From the NCBI GenBank assembly GCA_014654775.1, contig JACVZW010000030.1:310001-374000 (forward strand): DNA of 64,000 bases, read 5' to 3'. The notes under the pieces are model-generated. The model made no database searches. It had not been told where the DNA came from and saw only the letters and a program-made list of their open reading frames with translations. A program made the translations under genes and the position numbers. Below are positions 43,660 through 51,962 of the stretch, piece after piece (the stretch's first letter is position 1; each line of letters begins with the position of its first letter). This DNA is from Paracoccaceae bacterium. Lineage in GTDB: Bacteria; Pseudomonadota; Alphaproteobacteria; Rhodobacterales; Rhodobacteraceae.

Positions 43660-44172
43660 TCAGAACCGCAGCTCCGGCGGCACCTCATCCAGACGCATCG
43701 GCAGATTGATGGCCGAGTAATCGGCGAAGATCGCCCGCTCGCCCTCGGTCATCGGGATCGCGGCATGAAAGGGCGAGGCAAAGACCGACAGCCAGCCCTG
43801 CCGATCGCGCCGCTGCATCAGGTATCCCGAAAACAGCGAATGGCAGGACTGGCACTGCGCAAGGGCCATGTCGCGCCCGTCGCGCGGCAGGTCGGCTACC
43901 GGGTCCAGCCCGGCCTGCACCGGGGCGATGTGCGCCAGATAGGCGGCAAGGGTCGCCGCCTCGCGTTCCGTCAACCCCGATCCGGCCAGCGCAGCGCTCC
44001 ATTCCGCCGCGCTGCGCGTCTCGGCCAAGGCGGCCTGTTGTGCCCGGCTGTCCGGAAAGGCGCGGGCAAAGATCCCGCGCCCGCCATCGGGCAGGAACCC
44101 AAAGGGATCCCCATTCCCGACCGCCGCCGAGGCCAGCGGCACAAGCATCAAGGCCATCATGAATCGCCGCAT
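43660..44172 (-). CDS. c-type cytochrome, exported, paralogue A
   Basis: A 170-residue protein with a signal peptide (RRFMMALMLVPLASAAVG) and a haem motif in LPRDGRDMALAQCQSCHSLF (about 104-108). It shares the FLPDGGRGIFA and GRDMxLxxCQSCH blocks with the next gene. It overlaps the zinc-ribbon gene by 16 bases. Placement after a Tat-exported E1 pair makes it a plausible electron acceptor in the periplasm. Confidence 0.87.
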   Translation of the reverse strand: MRRFMMALMLVPLASAAVGNGDPFGFLPDGGRGIFARAFPDSRAQQAALAETRSAAEWSAALAGSGLTEREAATLAAYLAHIAPVQAGLDPVADLPRDGRDMALAQCQSCHSLFSGYLMQRRDRQGWLSVFASPFHAAIPMTEGERAIFADYSAINLPMRLDEVPPELRF

Positions 44173-44480
44173 CGTTCCATCCCCGCAAAGTCGAAAACCG
44201 GAACCGGCAGGGGATCGGCCGCCACGCATCCCGCAAAGCCATTGCCGCGCATCCTGTCCAACGCGACGACCGTCGCGTCATCGACATATTCCTCGCCACA
44301 GACGGGGCAGATCATTGCGGGAATGTTGCGCAGCACGACAAGCCCGTCGCCCTGCCAGAAGGCAGTGCTGATCCGCGCCTCCCGCAGCGGGCTGTCCGTG
44401 CAACGGTCGCAGACGATCCGCTGTGCCATCGCGCCGGACTGGATCGGCGCGGCATCCATGTTGCTGCAAGCGTGCTTCAT
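44157..44480 (-). CDS. YgiT-type zinc-ribbon protein
   Basis: A 107-residue protein with two CxxC knuckles, CDRC (about 24-27) and CPVC (about 57-60) followed by GEEYVDD. This is the pattern of the YgiT/MqsA N-terminal zinc-binding domain (VxRNIPAMICPVCGExY). The MqsA helix-turn-helix domain is not present. The start at 44480 lies 4 bases after the E1 beta stop. A later Met near residue 8 or 18 is possible. No export signal is seen, so it should be cytoplasmic. Confidence 0.75.
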   Translation of the reverse strand: MKHACSNMDAAPIQSGAMAQRIVCDRCTDSPLREARISTAFWQGDGLVVLRNIPAMICPVCGEEYVDDATVVALDRMRGNGFAGCVAADPLPVPVFDFAGMERCGDS

Positions 44481-44484
44481 GACC

Positions 44485-45453
44485 CTAGACCATCGTCTTC
44501 GCGGCGGCCACGATCCGCGCCGCATCCGGCCGCATCCACTTGAACATCTCGGGCGAGGCAGGCGGCGGCGCATCGGGAAAGGCGATCCGGCGGAACCGCG
44601 CGCCCTCCACGTTCTCGGCGCAGCGGGCCACGACCTCGGCCGCAGGGCCCAGCGTGTAATAGGTCTGGTCCACCGCCAGCAGGCGCTTGGTCTTCGCAAC
44701 CGACGCGACCAGCGTTTCGGTATCCATCTGCTTCAGGACGCGCAGATCGATCACCTCCACCGACATGCCCTCGGCACCCAACTGCGCCGCCGCCTCCAGC
44801 ACATCGGGCATTCCCCCGCCCGATCCGACAAGAGTGATGTCCGTCCCCTCCTGCCGCACCGCCGCCTTGTCGAGCGGCACCTCATAGGGCTCGTCCGGCA
44901 CCTCTTCGGACAGCATCCTCAGACCTGCGGGATAAAGATAGACCACCGGATCGGGACTGCGCAGCGCGGCATGCATCATCCCCTTCGCGTCATACGGGGT
45001 CGAGGGGATCACCGTCCGCACGCCCGGAATGTGCATATAGGTGGAATCGATCTCGTAATCCGAATGCTGCCCGGCAAAGCCCGGTGTCTGGCCCGTCATC
45101 TCCATCACAAAGACGATCGGCAAGGACGCCTTGCCCCCGGTCATGTGGCGCAGCTTGCCCGCATGGTTCTGGATCAGTTGGAACGGCATCCCTGCCCCTT
45201 GGTAGGGGATGTAGGTCGCCGCCCGGGACCCCGCGAGACCCGCCCCCAGCACAGCCGACGCCATCCAATTCTCGTCGATGCCCGTGTTGACCACGCGCTT
45301 GCGCCCGAACTCCGTTTCCAGATTTATCACCGGCATCCCGGCATTCGACGCCACCGGCGGCGTCAGTTCAAAGATCCAGACCATGGCCGGATCGGCCCGC
45401 ATCTCGGCCTGCACAGCCTCCAGAACGGAATACATCCATGTCTTGACGGTCAT
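44485..45453 (-). CDS. TPP-dependent 2-oxoacid dehydrogenase E1 beta subunit
   Basis: A 322-residue E1 beta subunit. The family run is VVNTGIDENWMASAVLGAGL, GFAGQHSDYEIDSTYMHIPG, VRTVIPSTPYDAKGMMHAAL, and a C-terminal ITLVGSGGGMPDVLEAAAQ domain. These are typical of pyruvate, acetoin and branched-chain E1 beta chains. No signal peptide is seen. AGGAGG precedes the ATG. It follows E1 alpha by 16 bases. No E2 or E3 gene follows. Confidence 0.9.
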   Translation of the reverse strand: MTVKTWMYSVLEAVQAEMRADPAMVWIFELTPPVASNAGMPVINLETEFGRKRVVNTGIDENWMASAVLGAGLAGSRAATYIPYQGAGMPFQLIQNHAGKLRHMTGGKASLPIVFVMEMTGQTPGFAGQHSDYEIDSTYMHIPGVRTVIPSTPYDAKGMMHAALRSPDPVVYLYPAGLRMLSEEVPDEPYEVPLDKAAVRQEGTDITLVGSGGGMPDVLEAAAQLGAEGMSVEVIDLRVLKQMDTETLVASVAKTKRLLAVDQTYYTLGPAAEVVARCAENVEGARFRRIAFPDAPPPASPEMFKWMRPDAARIVAAAKTMV

Positions 45454-45469
45454 CCTGTCCTCCTGACGT

Positions 45470-46666
45470 TCACGCGATCTGGCGGGGAAGGACCGCGCCT
45501 TCCGCAAAGACATGCAGCAGCCCGTCCTCGGGCTTGCAAAGCGGCTGTTCGGCCGCCCAAGCAAAGGCTTCGGCCACCTCGGCCTTCACCTCCGCCTCCA
45601 AGGCATCGGCCCCAGGCGCATCCAGCACGCCCCAATCGATCAGCGTCTTGCGGGCGATGTCGACCGGATCACGCTGCATCCATGCCCGCACCTCGCGCTC
45701 GGGCCGGAACGAGGTGATGGCCAGCGGATCATATCCGAAGGCACCCAGCTTCCCGACCTCGGCCCCCGGCGCACCCCAGTGGTTGTAGTAGCGATAGGTC
45801 TTGGCTTCGATGAAACTGGGGCCACCGCCCGCACGGGCGCGATCCACGGCCTCCTTCGCTGCATTGTAGACGGCAAAGACATCCTGCCCGTCCACGACCC
45901 GCGCGGGTATCCCATAGGCGCGGGCGGCATCGGCGATATCGGTATGCGGGCTGGAATAGCTGTAATGGGCGTATTGGTGATAGAGGTTGTTCTCCAGCAC
46001 ATAGATGAACGGCAATTGCAGCATCCGCGCGTTGTTCAACGCGGAATGGAAATGCGGCGTCGCGTAGGTGCCATCCCCGCCAAAGACCACCGCCACCTGA
46101 TCGGACCCCCGCGCGCGAAAGGCAAAGGCGGATCCCGTGGCGATCACATGGCCCGGCCCGATCATCCCATCCGCCCCCATGAAGCCGACGGCAGGGTCCG
46201 AGATATGCATCTCGGCCGCGTACCCACCGTTCAGCCCGGTCGAACGGAAATCCATCTCCGCCTGCATCCGCTTCATGTCCACGCCCTTGGCCAGCGCGTG
46301 CCCCGAAGGCCGATGCGTCGAATAGACAAGGTCGATCTGATCGAAGGGGCCGTCGTTGCGCAGCGCGGCACAGACGCCCGTCGCCACCGCCTCCTGCCCG
46401 GCATAGAAATGGTTGTAGGCGCGGTATTGCGGATCGCTCAGCATCCGGTCGGCCATCGTCCGTTCGTGCCAGCGGATGCGCAGGATCGTGCGCAGCATGT
46501 CCCTTAGGCGATCATCGGACAGATCCGTCGCGAAATAGCCGATCTGCCCGTCCGCCCGTGCCGCCGTCGCGGAAAACCCCGCGACCGCACCGGCAAGACC
46601 CGCCACCCGAAGAAAGCCGCGCCGCGTAAGCCCCTCTCCACTCCCATCCTCATGCGTTGCCGACAT
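45470..46666 (-). CDS. Tat-exported TPP-dependent 2-oxoacid dehydrogenase E1 alpha subunit
   Basis: A 398-residue E1 alpha subunit. The TPP/Mg motif GDG (197-199) in VVFGGDGTYATPHFHSALNN is followed by the paired Asn (226-227) in VLENN, and the substrate/TPP region STHRPSGHALAKG is near 116-128. Unlike ordinary cytoplasmic E1, the protein begins with a canonical twin-arginine signal: TRRGFLR at 14-20, a hydrophobic stretch VAGLAGAVAGFSATAA, and an AxA site ending at Ala38. The ATG at 46666 has GGGAGG 8 bases upstream. It overlaps the previous gene stop by 17 bases. The inferred function is oxidation of a 2-oxoacid in the periplasm, with electrons passed to the cytochromes encoded downstream. 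The E1 beta partner has no signal and would need to be co-exported. Confidence 0.9.
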   Translation of the reverse strand: MSATHEDGSGEGLTRRGFLRVAGLAGAVAGFSATAARADGQIGYFATDLSDDRLRDMLRTILRIRWHERTMADRMLSDPQYRAYNHFYAGQEAVATGVCAALRNDGPFDQIDLVYSTHRPSGHALAKGVDMKRMQAEMDFRSTGLNGGYAAEMHISDPAVGFMGADGMIGPGHVIATGSAFAFRARGSDQVAVVFGGDGTYATPHFHSALNNARMLQLPFIYVLENNLYHQYAHYSYSSPHTDIADAARAYGIPARVVDGQDVFAVYNAAKEAVDRARAGGGPSFIEAKTYRYYNHWGAPGAEVGKLGAFGYDPLAITSFRPEREVRAWMQRDPVDIARKTLIDWGVLDAPGADALEAEVKAEVAEAFAWAAEQPLCKPEDGLLHVFAEGAVLPRQIA

Positions 46667-47045
46667 GGCCAATCCTCCCATGGGTTCGTGTTCCCGTCAT
46701 TCTCCACCAGTCCGGCCCTTCTGCATTGTCGGCGATCAACGCAGCCCTCCGCCGTCCAAGAAAGAGGCGCCCGACCACCGTCATCACGCCGCGCAGCACC
46801 CCCGCCAAAGCCTTGGCCGACGGACGGGTCCAGTCCGGGGCGCGCGCCATCGCGGCCACCGACAGGGGCGGCACGATCAGCGCGATCACCCCGCCGCCAA
46901 CCGAAAGCAGGGCCGGGCCCGCGCCGACCGGTCCCGCCAGCATCCGGACCAGCCCCGCGATCACGCAGGCCCAAGCCGTGACAAGGACAAACACCAGCAC
47001 AAGGGTCAGCAGCGCCGACTGCATGACCCGCTGCAGCCCGGGCAT
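46650..47045 (-). CDS. Small membrane protein, holin-like
   Basis: A 131-residue protein with two hydrophobic segments (LLTLVLVFVLVTAWACVIAG and LLSVGGGVIALIVPPLSV) followed by a basic cytoplasmic tail. AAGGAG lies 8 bases before the ATG at 47045, which decides against the GTG at 47054. It pairs with the DUF883-like gene upstream (5-base gap), as at 14607-15301. Confidence 0.65.
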   Translation of the reverse strand: MPGLQRVMQSALLTLVLVFVLVTAWACVIAGLVRMLAGPVGAGPALLSVGGGVIALIVPPLSVAAMARAPDWTRPSAKALAGVLRGVMTVVGRLFLGRRRAALIADNAEGPDWWRMTGTRTHGRIGHVGNA

Positions 47046-47050
47046 TGGAC

Positions 47051-47392
47051 TCACTCCTTGCGGCGCAGGATCAGACCAAGGATCAGCCCGAAACCGACAA
47101 TCCCCAGCAGGCCGGCAAGGGCCTGTCCGGGGTGGTCGCGCACGGCGTGTTCGACGCGCGCCTCGACCTTCGCGACCCTTTCTCGCAGCTCATGCAGCAG
47201 ACGGCGCCCGTCGCGGATCAGGTCCTCAGACCCTGCCTCCAGCTCCGCGCCGATCTCATCGGCCCGGCCAACGCCATAGCTGCCGAGTCTGCGGGCCAAC
47301 TGCAGGGCCGCACGGCGCAGCTCTGCCAGTTCGGGATCGCCGGACAGCCGCCCGGCACGGGCATGATCGGGTTTGACAGCATCGTCCGGCAT
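47051..47392 (-). CDS. DUF883/YqjD-like membrane-anchored protein
   Basis: A 113-residue protein. A long hydrophilic helix (ELRRAALQLARRLGSYGVG, then RRLLHELRERVAKVEARVEH) is followed by a C-terminal membrane helix ALAGLLGIVGFGLILGLIL and the basic end RRKE. This is the tail-anchored YqjD/ElaB layout. GGAGGG precedes the ATG. It is the first gene of the nine-gene operon that runs to 40831. An FNR-type dyad is centred 74 bp upstream. Confidence 0.75.
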   Translation of the reverse strand: MPDDAVKPDHARAGRLSGDPELAELRRAALQLARRLGSYGVGRADEIGAELEAGSEDLIRDGRRLLHELRERVAKVEARVEHAVRDHPGQALAGLLGIVGFGLILGLILRRKE

Positions 47393-47459
47393 CTTGCCAC
47401 CCTCCATCTTCGTCTTCGGTGATTGCCCATCCAGCCTGCCACGCCATAGGCGCGGGGCA

Positions 47460-47473
47460 TTGACGGCGGACAA
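47460..47473 (-). promoter_or_regulatory. Crp/Fnr-type dyad TTGAC-GGCG-GACAA
   Basis: All six outer TTG/CAA bases are present. Centred 74 bp upstream of the DUF883-like start of the nine-gene operon. Confidence 0.6.
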
Positions 47474-47513
47474 TCCCGCAGCCTGCGGATGGAACAGACC
47501 GCGCCCCGCAGCA

Positions 47514-47527
47514 TTGTCCCCCGTCAA
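47514..47527 (+). promoter_or_regulatory. Crp/Fnr-type dyad TTGTC-CCCC-GTCAA
   Basis: All outer bases match. It lies in the 306-bp divergent region, centred 178 bp upstream of the Hsp20 start and 128 bp upstream of the DUF883-like gene. The rest of this region shows no other recognised element. Confidence 0.6.
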
Positions 47528-47698
47528 TGAGACAGGCCGCAGCGCGCTGCAGAATAGGAAACTGCAAGGCGGTCAGGATCGCGTTCGAGGTCGAAGGTTT
47601 CAGCCCCCCTTCCTCCGATGGCCCCTTGCACGCCGCCGTCTGCCGGGCGCGATTGCCCCTCTTCCCCCTGCTGACGGCATCCCCAAAAGGAGACAGCG

Positions 47699-48211
47699 AT
47701 GCCCGAATCCACCCCGACCCCGACCAAGCGCGACGTCCTTCCGGCGTTCCGCAACACCTCCCGCCCCGATACCCCCCGGCTCGGCATCCTCAGGGACGAA
47801 ATCGACCGCCTTTTCGATCTGTTCAGCCCCTTCCCTTCCGAAGGGACGGCGCTTGCAGGCCCGCGCGGCTGGACCACCGCCTTTCCGGCGATGGATATGG
47901 CCGAAAGCGCCGATGCCTACGACCTGTCCATCGAACTGCCCGGTCTGGGCGCCGAGGATGTGGAGGTCAGGCTCAAGGACGGGACGCTGGTCGTAAGCGG
48001 CGAGAAATCCGACGAACACAAGGAAAACCGTGCAGACCGCCATCTGAGCGAGCGGCGCTGGAGCAGCTTCCGCCGCAGCCTCGCCCTGCCGACGGATGCC
48101 GATCCGGCCCGGATCGAGGCGACCTTCGCCCGCGGGGTGTTGAAACTGCACCTGCCGAAATCGCCCGCGGCACTGGCCTCGGAAAAGACCATCCCGGTGA
48201 AGGAGTCCTAG
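47699..48211 (+). CDS. Small heat-shock protein Hsp20
   Basis: A 170-residue alpha-crystallin-domain chaperone. The N-terminus contains LRDEIDRLFDLFSPF. The conserved core runs from about residue 60 to 155 with AFPAMDMAESADAYDLSIEL, PGLGAEDVEVRLKDGTLVV, SGEK and ATFARGVLKLHLPKS (the GVL motif). It holds unfolded proteins during stress. AAAAGGAGA precedes the ATG. It is co-transcribed with the phosphoribosyltransferase gene 7 bases downstream. Confidence 0.93.
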   Translation: MPESTPTPTKRDVLPAFRNTSRPDTPRLGILRDEIDRLFDLFSPFPSEGTALAGPRGWTTAFPAMDMAESADAYDLSIELPGLGAEDVEVRLKDGTLVVSGEKSDEHKENRADRHLSERRWSSFRRSLALPTDADPARIEATFARGVLKLHLPKSPAALASEKTIPVKES

Positions 48212-48218
48212 GGACGAG

Positions 48219-48875
48219 ATGGCCATCTATCGCGACCGTGCCGATGCGGCAGAGCGTCTGATCCCGCTTCTGCCTGCGACCGTCGATCGGAACTGGATCA
48301 TCCTCGGGCTGGCCCGTGGCGGCATCCCGATCGCGGCACGGATCGCCAAGGCTCTCGGCGCGCGGCTTGATGTGCTGATCCTGCGCAAGGTCGGCGCGCC
48401 GGGCAATCCGGAACTCGCGCTCGCCGCCGTCACCGGTCCGGGTCCGGAACGGATGGTCGTGAACGACGCGGTGCGGACCTTCCACCGCCTCTCCCTCGAC
48501 GATGTCGCCCGCCTCAGCGCCCCGGCTGTGGCAGAGGTCGCGCGCCGCCGAAAACTCTGGCTGGACGACGCCCCCCAACCAAGCCTGCAAGGACGACATG
48601 TCCTCCTCGTGGATGACGGGATAGCGACCGGAACCACCATGCGTGCCGCCATCCGCATGGTCCGGTATCTTGGCGCGGCGCAGATCGGCATCGCGGTGCC
48701 TGTCGCTTTGGGAACCTCGCTGCGCGACCTGCCCGCCGACATCGCGCCCGTCCTCTGTCCGCACCCATCCGATCCCGCTCCCGGCGTCGGCGCGGCCTAT
48801 GCCGACTTCCCTCAGGTCACCGATCAAGAAGTTCGCGATCTGATAACAAAGGCACCTGACCGCCCCGCGCAATGA
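48219..48875 (+). CDS. Phosphoribosyltransferase-domain protein (COG1926-like)
   Basis: A 218-residue protein with a type I phosphoribosyltransferase fold. The PRPP loop is VLLVDDGIATGTTMRAAI (about 128-145). An upstream ILGLARGGIPIAARIAKALG segment matches the first family motif and LRKVGAPGNPELALAAV the second. COG1926 members occur in stress operons with Hsp20 or universal stress proteins. The substrate is unknown. Confidence 0.85.
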   Translation: MAIYRDRADAAERLIPLLPATVDRNWIILGLARGGIPIAARIAKALGARLDVLILRKVGAPGNPELALAAVTGPGPERMVVNDAVRTFHRLSLDDVARLSAPAVAEVARRRKLWLDDAPQPSLQGRHVLLVDDGIATGTTMRAAIRMVRYLGAAQIGIAVPVALGTSLRDLPADIAPVLCPHPSDPAPGVGAAYADFPQVTDQEVRDLITKAPDRPAQ

Positions 48876-48910
48876 TCGGCGCCAAAGCGACATTTCAAAC
48901 ACAAGTTATC

Positions 48911-48945
48911 CTTAGGGTTTCCGGGTGCTAAGGTTTACCCCTAAG
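48911..48945. promoter_or_regulatory. Inverted repeat upstream of the response-regulator gene
   Basis: CTTAGGG at 48911-48917 and CCCTAAG at 48939-48945 are perfect inverted arms with 21 bases between. The sequence also reads as two loose direct repeats, TTAGGGTTTCC and CTAAGGTTTACC. It lies 28 bases before the start codon at 48973 and could be an autoregulatory site. ACCCCTAAG here matches the RTX1 leader at 3961-3969. Confidence 0.35.
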
Positions 48946-48972
48946 CTTCCTGCCAAACCTGTAAGGATGCAG

Positions 48973-49677
<705 letters not shown>

Positions 49678-49841
49678 CCGCAGAACAGCGCTTCGCGCGG
49701 GCCGTCAGGCATGCTCCTTCCTGTCATGGACGGCCCACCGGTTCATCAAGGCTCCGCAGGGCCTCGGATCGTGTGATCATCGCCTACCTGCGGAATCATC
49801 GCGGCCCGGGCCGCTCTCCCCGTCACAAGGGACAGCGGGCA

Positions 49842-51791
49842 TCAGCCCCGCCCAGACCCGCGCTGCGCGGCGGAAAGGCAGCGCCGCACGGCGAAGGCAA
49901 GGTCCTTCAAGCTATAGGGCTTGGCAAGAATCTCCGGGATATCCGCCGGTTCGTCATCGCTGCGATAGGCCGCCGAGGCGTGACCCGATGTCAACAGCAC
50001 GGCGATGCGCGGGTTTTCTCGGCGCAGCGCCGTCGTCAGCTCTATCCCCGACGGGCCGCCCGCAAGGATGATGTCCGAGAACACAAGGTCGACGCCCGCA
50101 CCGCTCGCGATATGCGTTAGCGCCGCCTGCGCGTTGGATGCCTCGGCCACCACATAGCCCAAGGCCTCTAGGCGCTGCAGCGCCGTTTCGCGGACCAGCG
50201 GGTCGTCCTCAACGACCAGAACCGTCTCGCCATCCCCCAAAGGCACCTCGCTGTTCTGCGCAACGACCGGCGCGTCCTCGCCCTCGCACAAGGGAAGAAC
50301 CATGATGGCCTTCGTCCCAGCGGGCCCCGTTTCGATGCGGAAGGTCCCCCCCGCCCGCCCCGCCGTCGCGATGACGCTGGCAAGGCCAAGACCGGATCCC
50401 ATCCCGCGCGGTTTCGTCGTGAAGAAGGGTTCGCCCGCCCGGGCGGCGATGCTGGGCGGAATGCCCGGGCCGTCATCGGCGACCGTGATCCTGACAAAGC
50501 CACCATCGGGATCGCCGCCTTCCTTTGTCACAAGCGTCTCCAGTCGTCCGACCTGCCGCGTCGAAATGACGATCCGCCCCCCATCAGGCTGGGCGTCGCG
50601 GGCATTGACCACAAGGTTCAGGATCGCCGCGTCGATCTCTGCCGGATCGGCATGGATATGCGCCCCCTCGCTGCCCGGCTGGAACTGCAGCAGGATCTCG
50701 TCCCGCAGGACCCTCCGGTAGACATCCCATGTCTGGCCCAGATGCGCGTCCAGATGAAAACGGACCGGCAGCCCGCCATGCCCGCCCGCCAAGTTCAGCA
50801 ACCGCTTGTTGAACCCCGCTCCCATCAGCGTGGCCTCCATCGCATTGGCCAGCAAGTTGCGCGCGCCGTCATCCGCCACCTTCGGCAGCGCAAGCTCCAG
50901 ATTGCCCAAGATCACGCTGAGGATATTGTTGAAATCATGGGCAACCATGCCGGCCAGACGTCCAACCGCCTCAAGCCGCTGCGACCGCGCCAAGGCCTCC
51001 ACCATCTGGCGCTCCTCCGTGCGGTCCACAAGCAGGCCGATCGCATGACGCGGCTGCCGATCCGCGCCCGTCCCCGCGAACAGCACGCGGGACTGAACCC
51101 GCATGCAGCGTTCAACGCCGTCCACGACGGGCCATACCTCCAGATCAAAGATCCCGTCCCCTTTAGGATCAAGCGCGCGCGCCCGGGCCACCCGACAGGC
51201 CTCCACATCCCGGACCCGCAACAGGTCCAACCATGCCGCATCCGTCTTGGGGATCCCCTCGCGCGAGATCCCAAGCAGCTTGAGATAGGTGTCCGACAGC
51301 ACGGTCGCGCCCGTGACAAAATCGTGTTCCAGCAGCCCGACCCCAAGCGCCGAAGCGATGTCCTGAATGCTTTCGCTGCCGTAGCGATGGTAGATGCCTT
51401 GGTCATCTTCCGTTTCCGCGCTGTCTGACAGCGAGACGGCGACCAGTCCGCGGCCCGCCTCTACCGGCCAGACCTTCCAGAACACAAGGCGATCCGGTCC
51501 ACCCGGCGCTGATTGCACGCGATCCGATCCGGAGGCGGCCTTACCCAGCGCCGCCGCCGCCACCGCCGCAACCCACCCCGCCGGCCGATCCCCAAGCCCC
51601 GTCCCGGCCGCCTGACCGATCAGGGCCACCCCATCAAGACCAAGCCGCCTTTGCCAGCCCATCGACGCCGAAACATAGCGCGCGTCGCCGTCGAAAACGG
51701 CCAGCGCGACGGGCGCCTCTGCGATCAGGCTGTTGATCCAATCGGGCGGCAGTCGCGCCTCCGCACCGCCCATGTCACGTCCAGTCGGCAT
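49842..51791 (-). CDS. PAS-domain hybrid histidine kinase with receiver domain
   Basis: A 649-residue protein. Two PAS-like regions (about 15-115 and 140-255) precede a HisKA-type dimerisation helix with phosphoacceptor His285 in GMVAHDFNNILSV. An HATPase domain follows (N-box Asn396; G-box DDGPGI at 439-444; a GSGLGLASV motif), then a C-terminal receiver (phosphoacceptor Asp573, Lys624). The VAHDFNNIL signature is typical of soluble hybrid kinases. There are no transmembrane segments, so it senses an internal signal. GGGAGG lies 8 bases before the ATG. The output partner is not adjacent. Confidence 0.9.
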   Translation of the reverse strand: MPTGRDMGGAEARLPPDWINSLIAEAPVALAVFDGDARYVSASMGWQRRLGLDGVALIGQAAGTGLGDRPAGWVAAVAAAALGKAASGSDRVQSAPGGPDRLVFWKVWPVEAGRGLVAVSLSDSAETEDDQGIYHRYGSESIQDIASALGVGLLEHDFVTGATVLSDTYLKLLGISREGIPKTDAAWLDLLRVRDVEACRVARARALDPKGDGIFDLEVWPVVDGVERCMRVQSRVLFAGTGADRQPRHAIGLLVDRTEERQMVEALARSQRLEAVGRLAGMVAHDFNNILSVILGNLELALPKVADDGARNLLANAMEATLMGAGFNKRLLNLAGGHGGLPVRFHLDAHLGQTWDVYRRVLRDEILLQFQPGSEGAHIHADPAEIDAAILNLVVNARDAQPDGGRIVISTRQVGRLETLVTKEGGDPDGGFVRITVADDGPGIPPSIAARAGEPFFTTKPRGMGSGLGLASVIATAGRAGGTFRIETGPAGTKAIMVLPLCEGEDAPVVAQNSEVPLGDGETVLVVEDDPLVRETALQRLEALGYVVAEASNAQAALTHIASGAGVDLVFSDIILAGGPSGIELTTALRRENPRIAVLLTSGHASAAYRSDDEPADIPEILAKPYSLKDLAFAVRRCLSAAQRGSGRG

Positions 51792-51962
51792 GCCATCCGC
51801 CTCCCAAGACTTGGAACAGTCAGGTTCATGGGGGAGGATACATTAACAAATATAAACAATTCTAGACGTGATTTTGTTCTCCCCGCGCTGGCAAACTTAA
51901 CCCGTGATCGCTTGTTCCACCACGTTTTTCACCGCCTTCGTCACCAGCAGCAGGAGCCCTTG

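Noticed and set aside
43765-45717. A 650-residue plus-strand open frame opposite the cytochromes and E1 beta
   Set aside because: Antisense shadow of clear cytochrome, zinc-ribbon and E1 genes. The product is Arg/His/Pro-rich noise.
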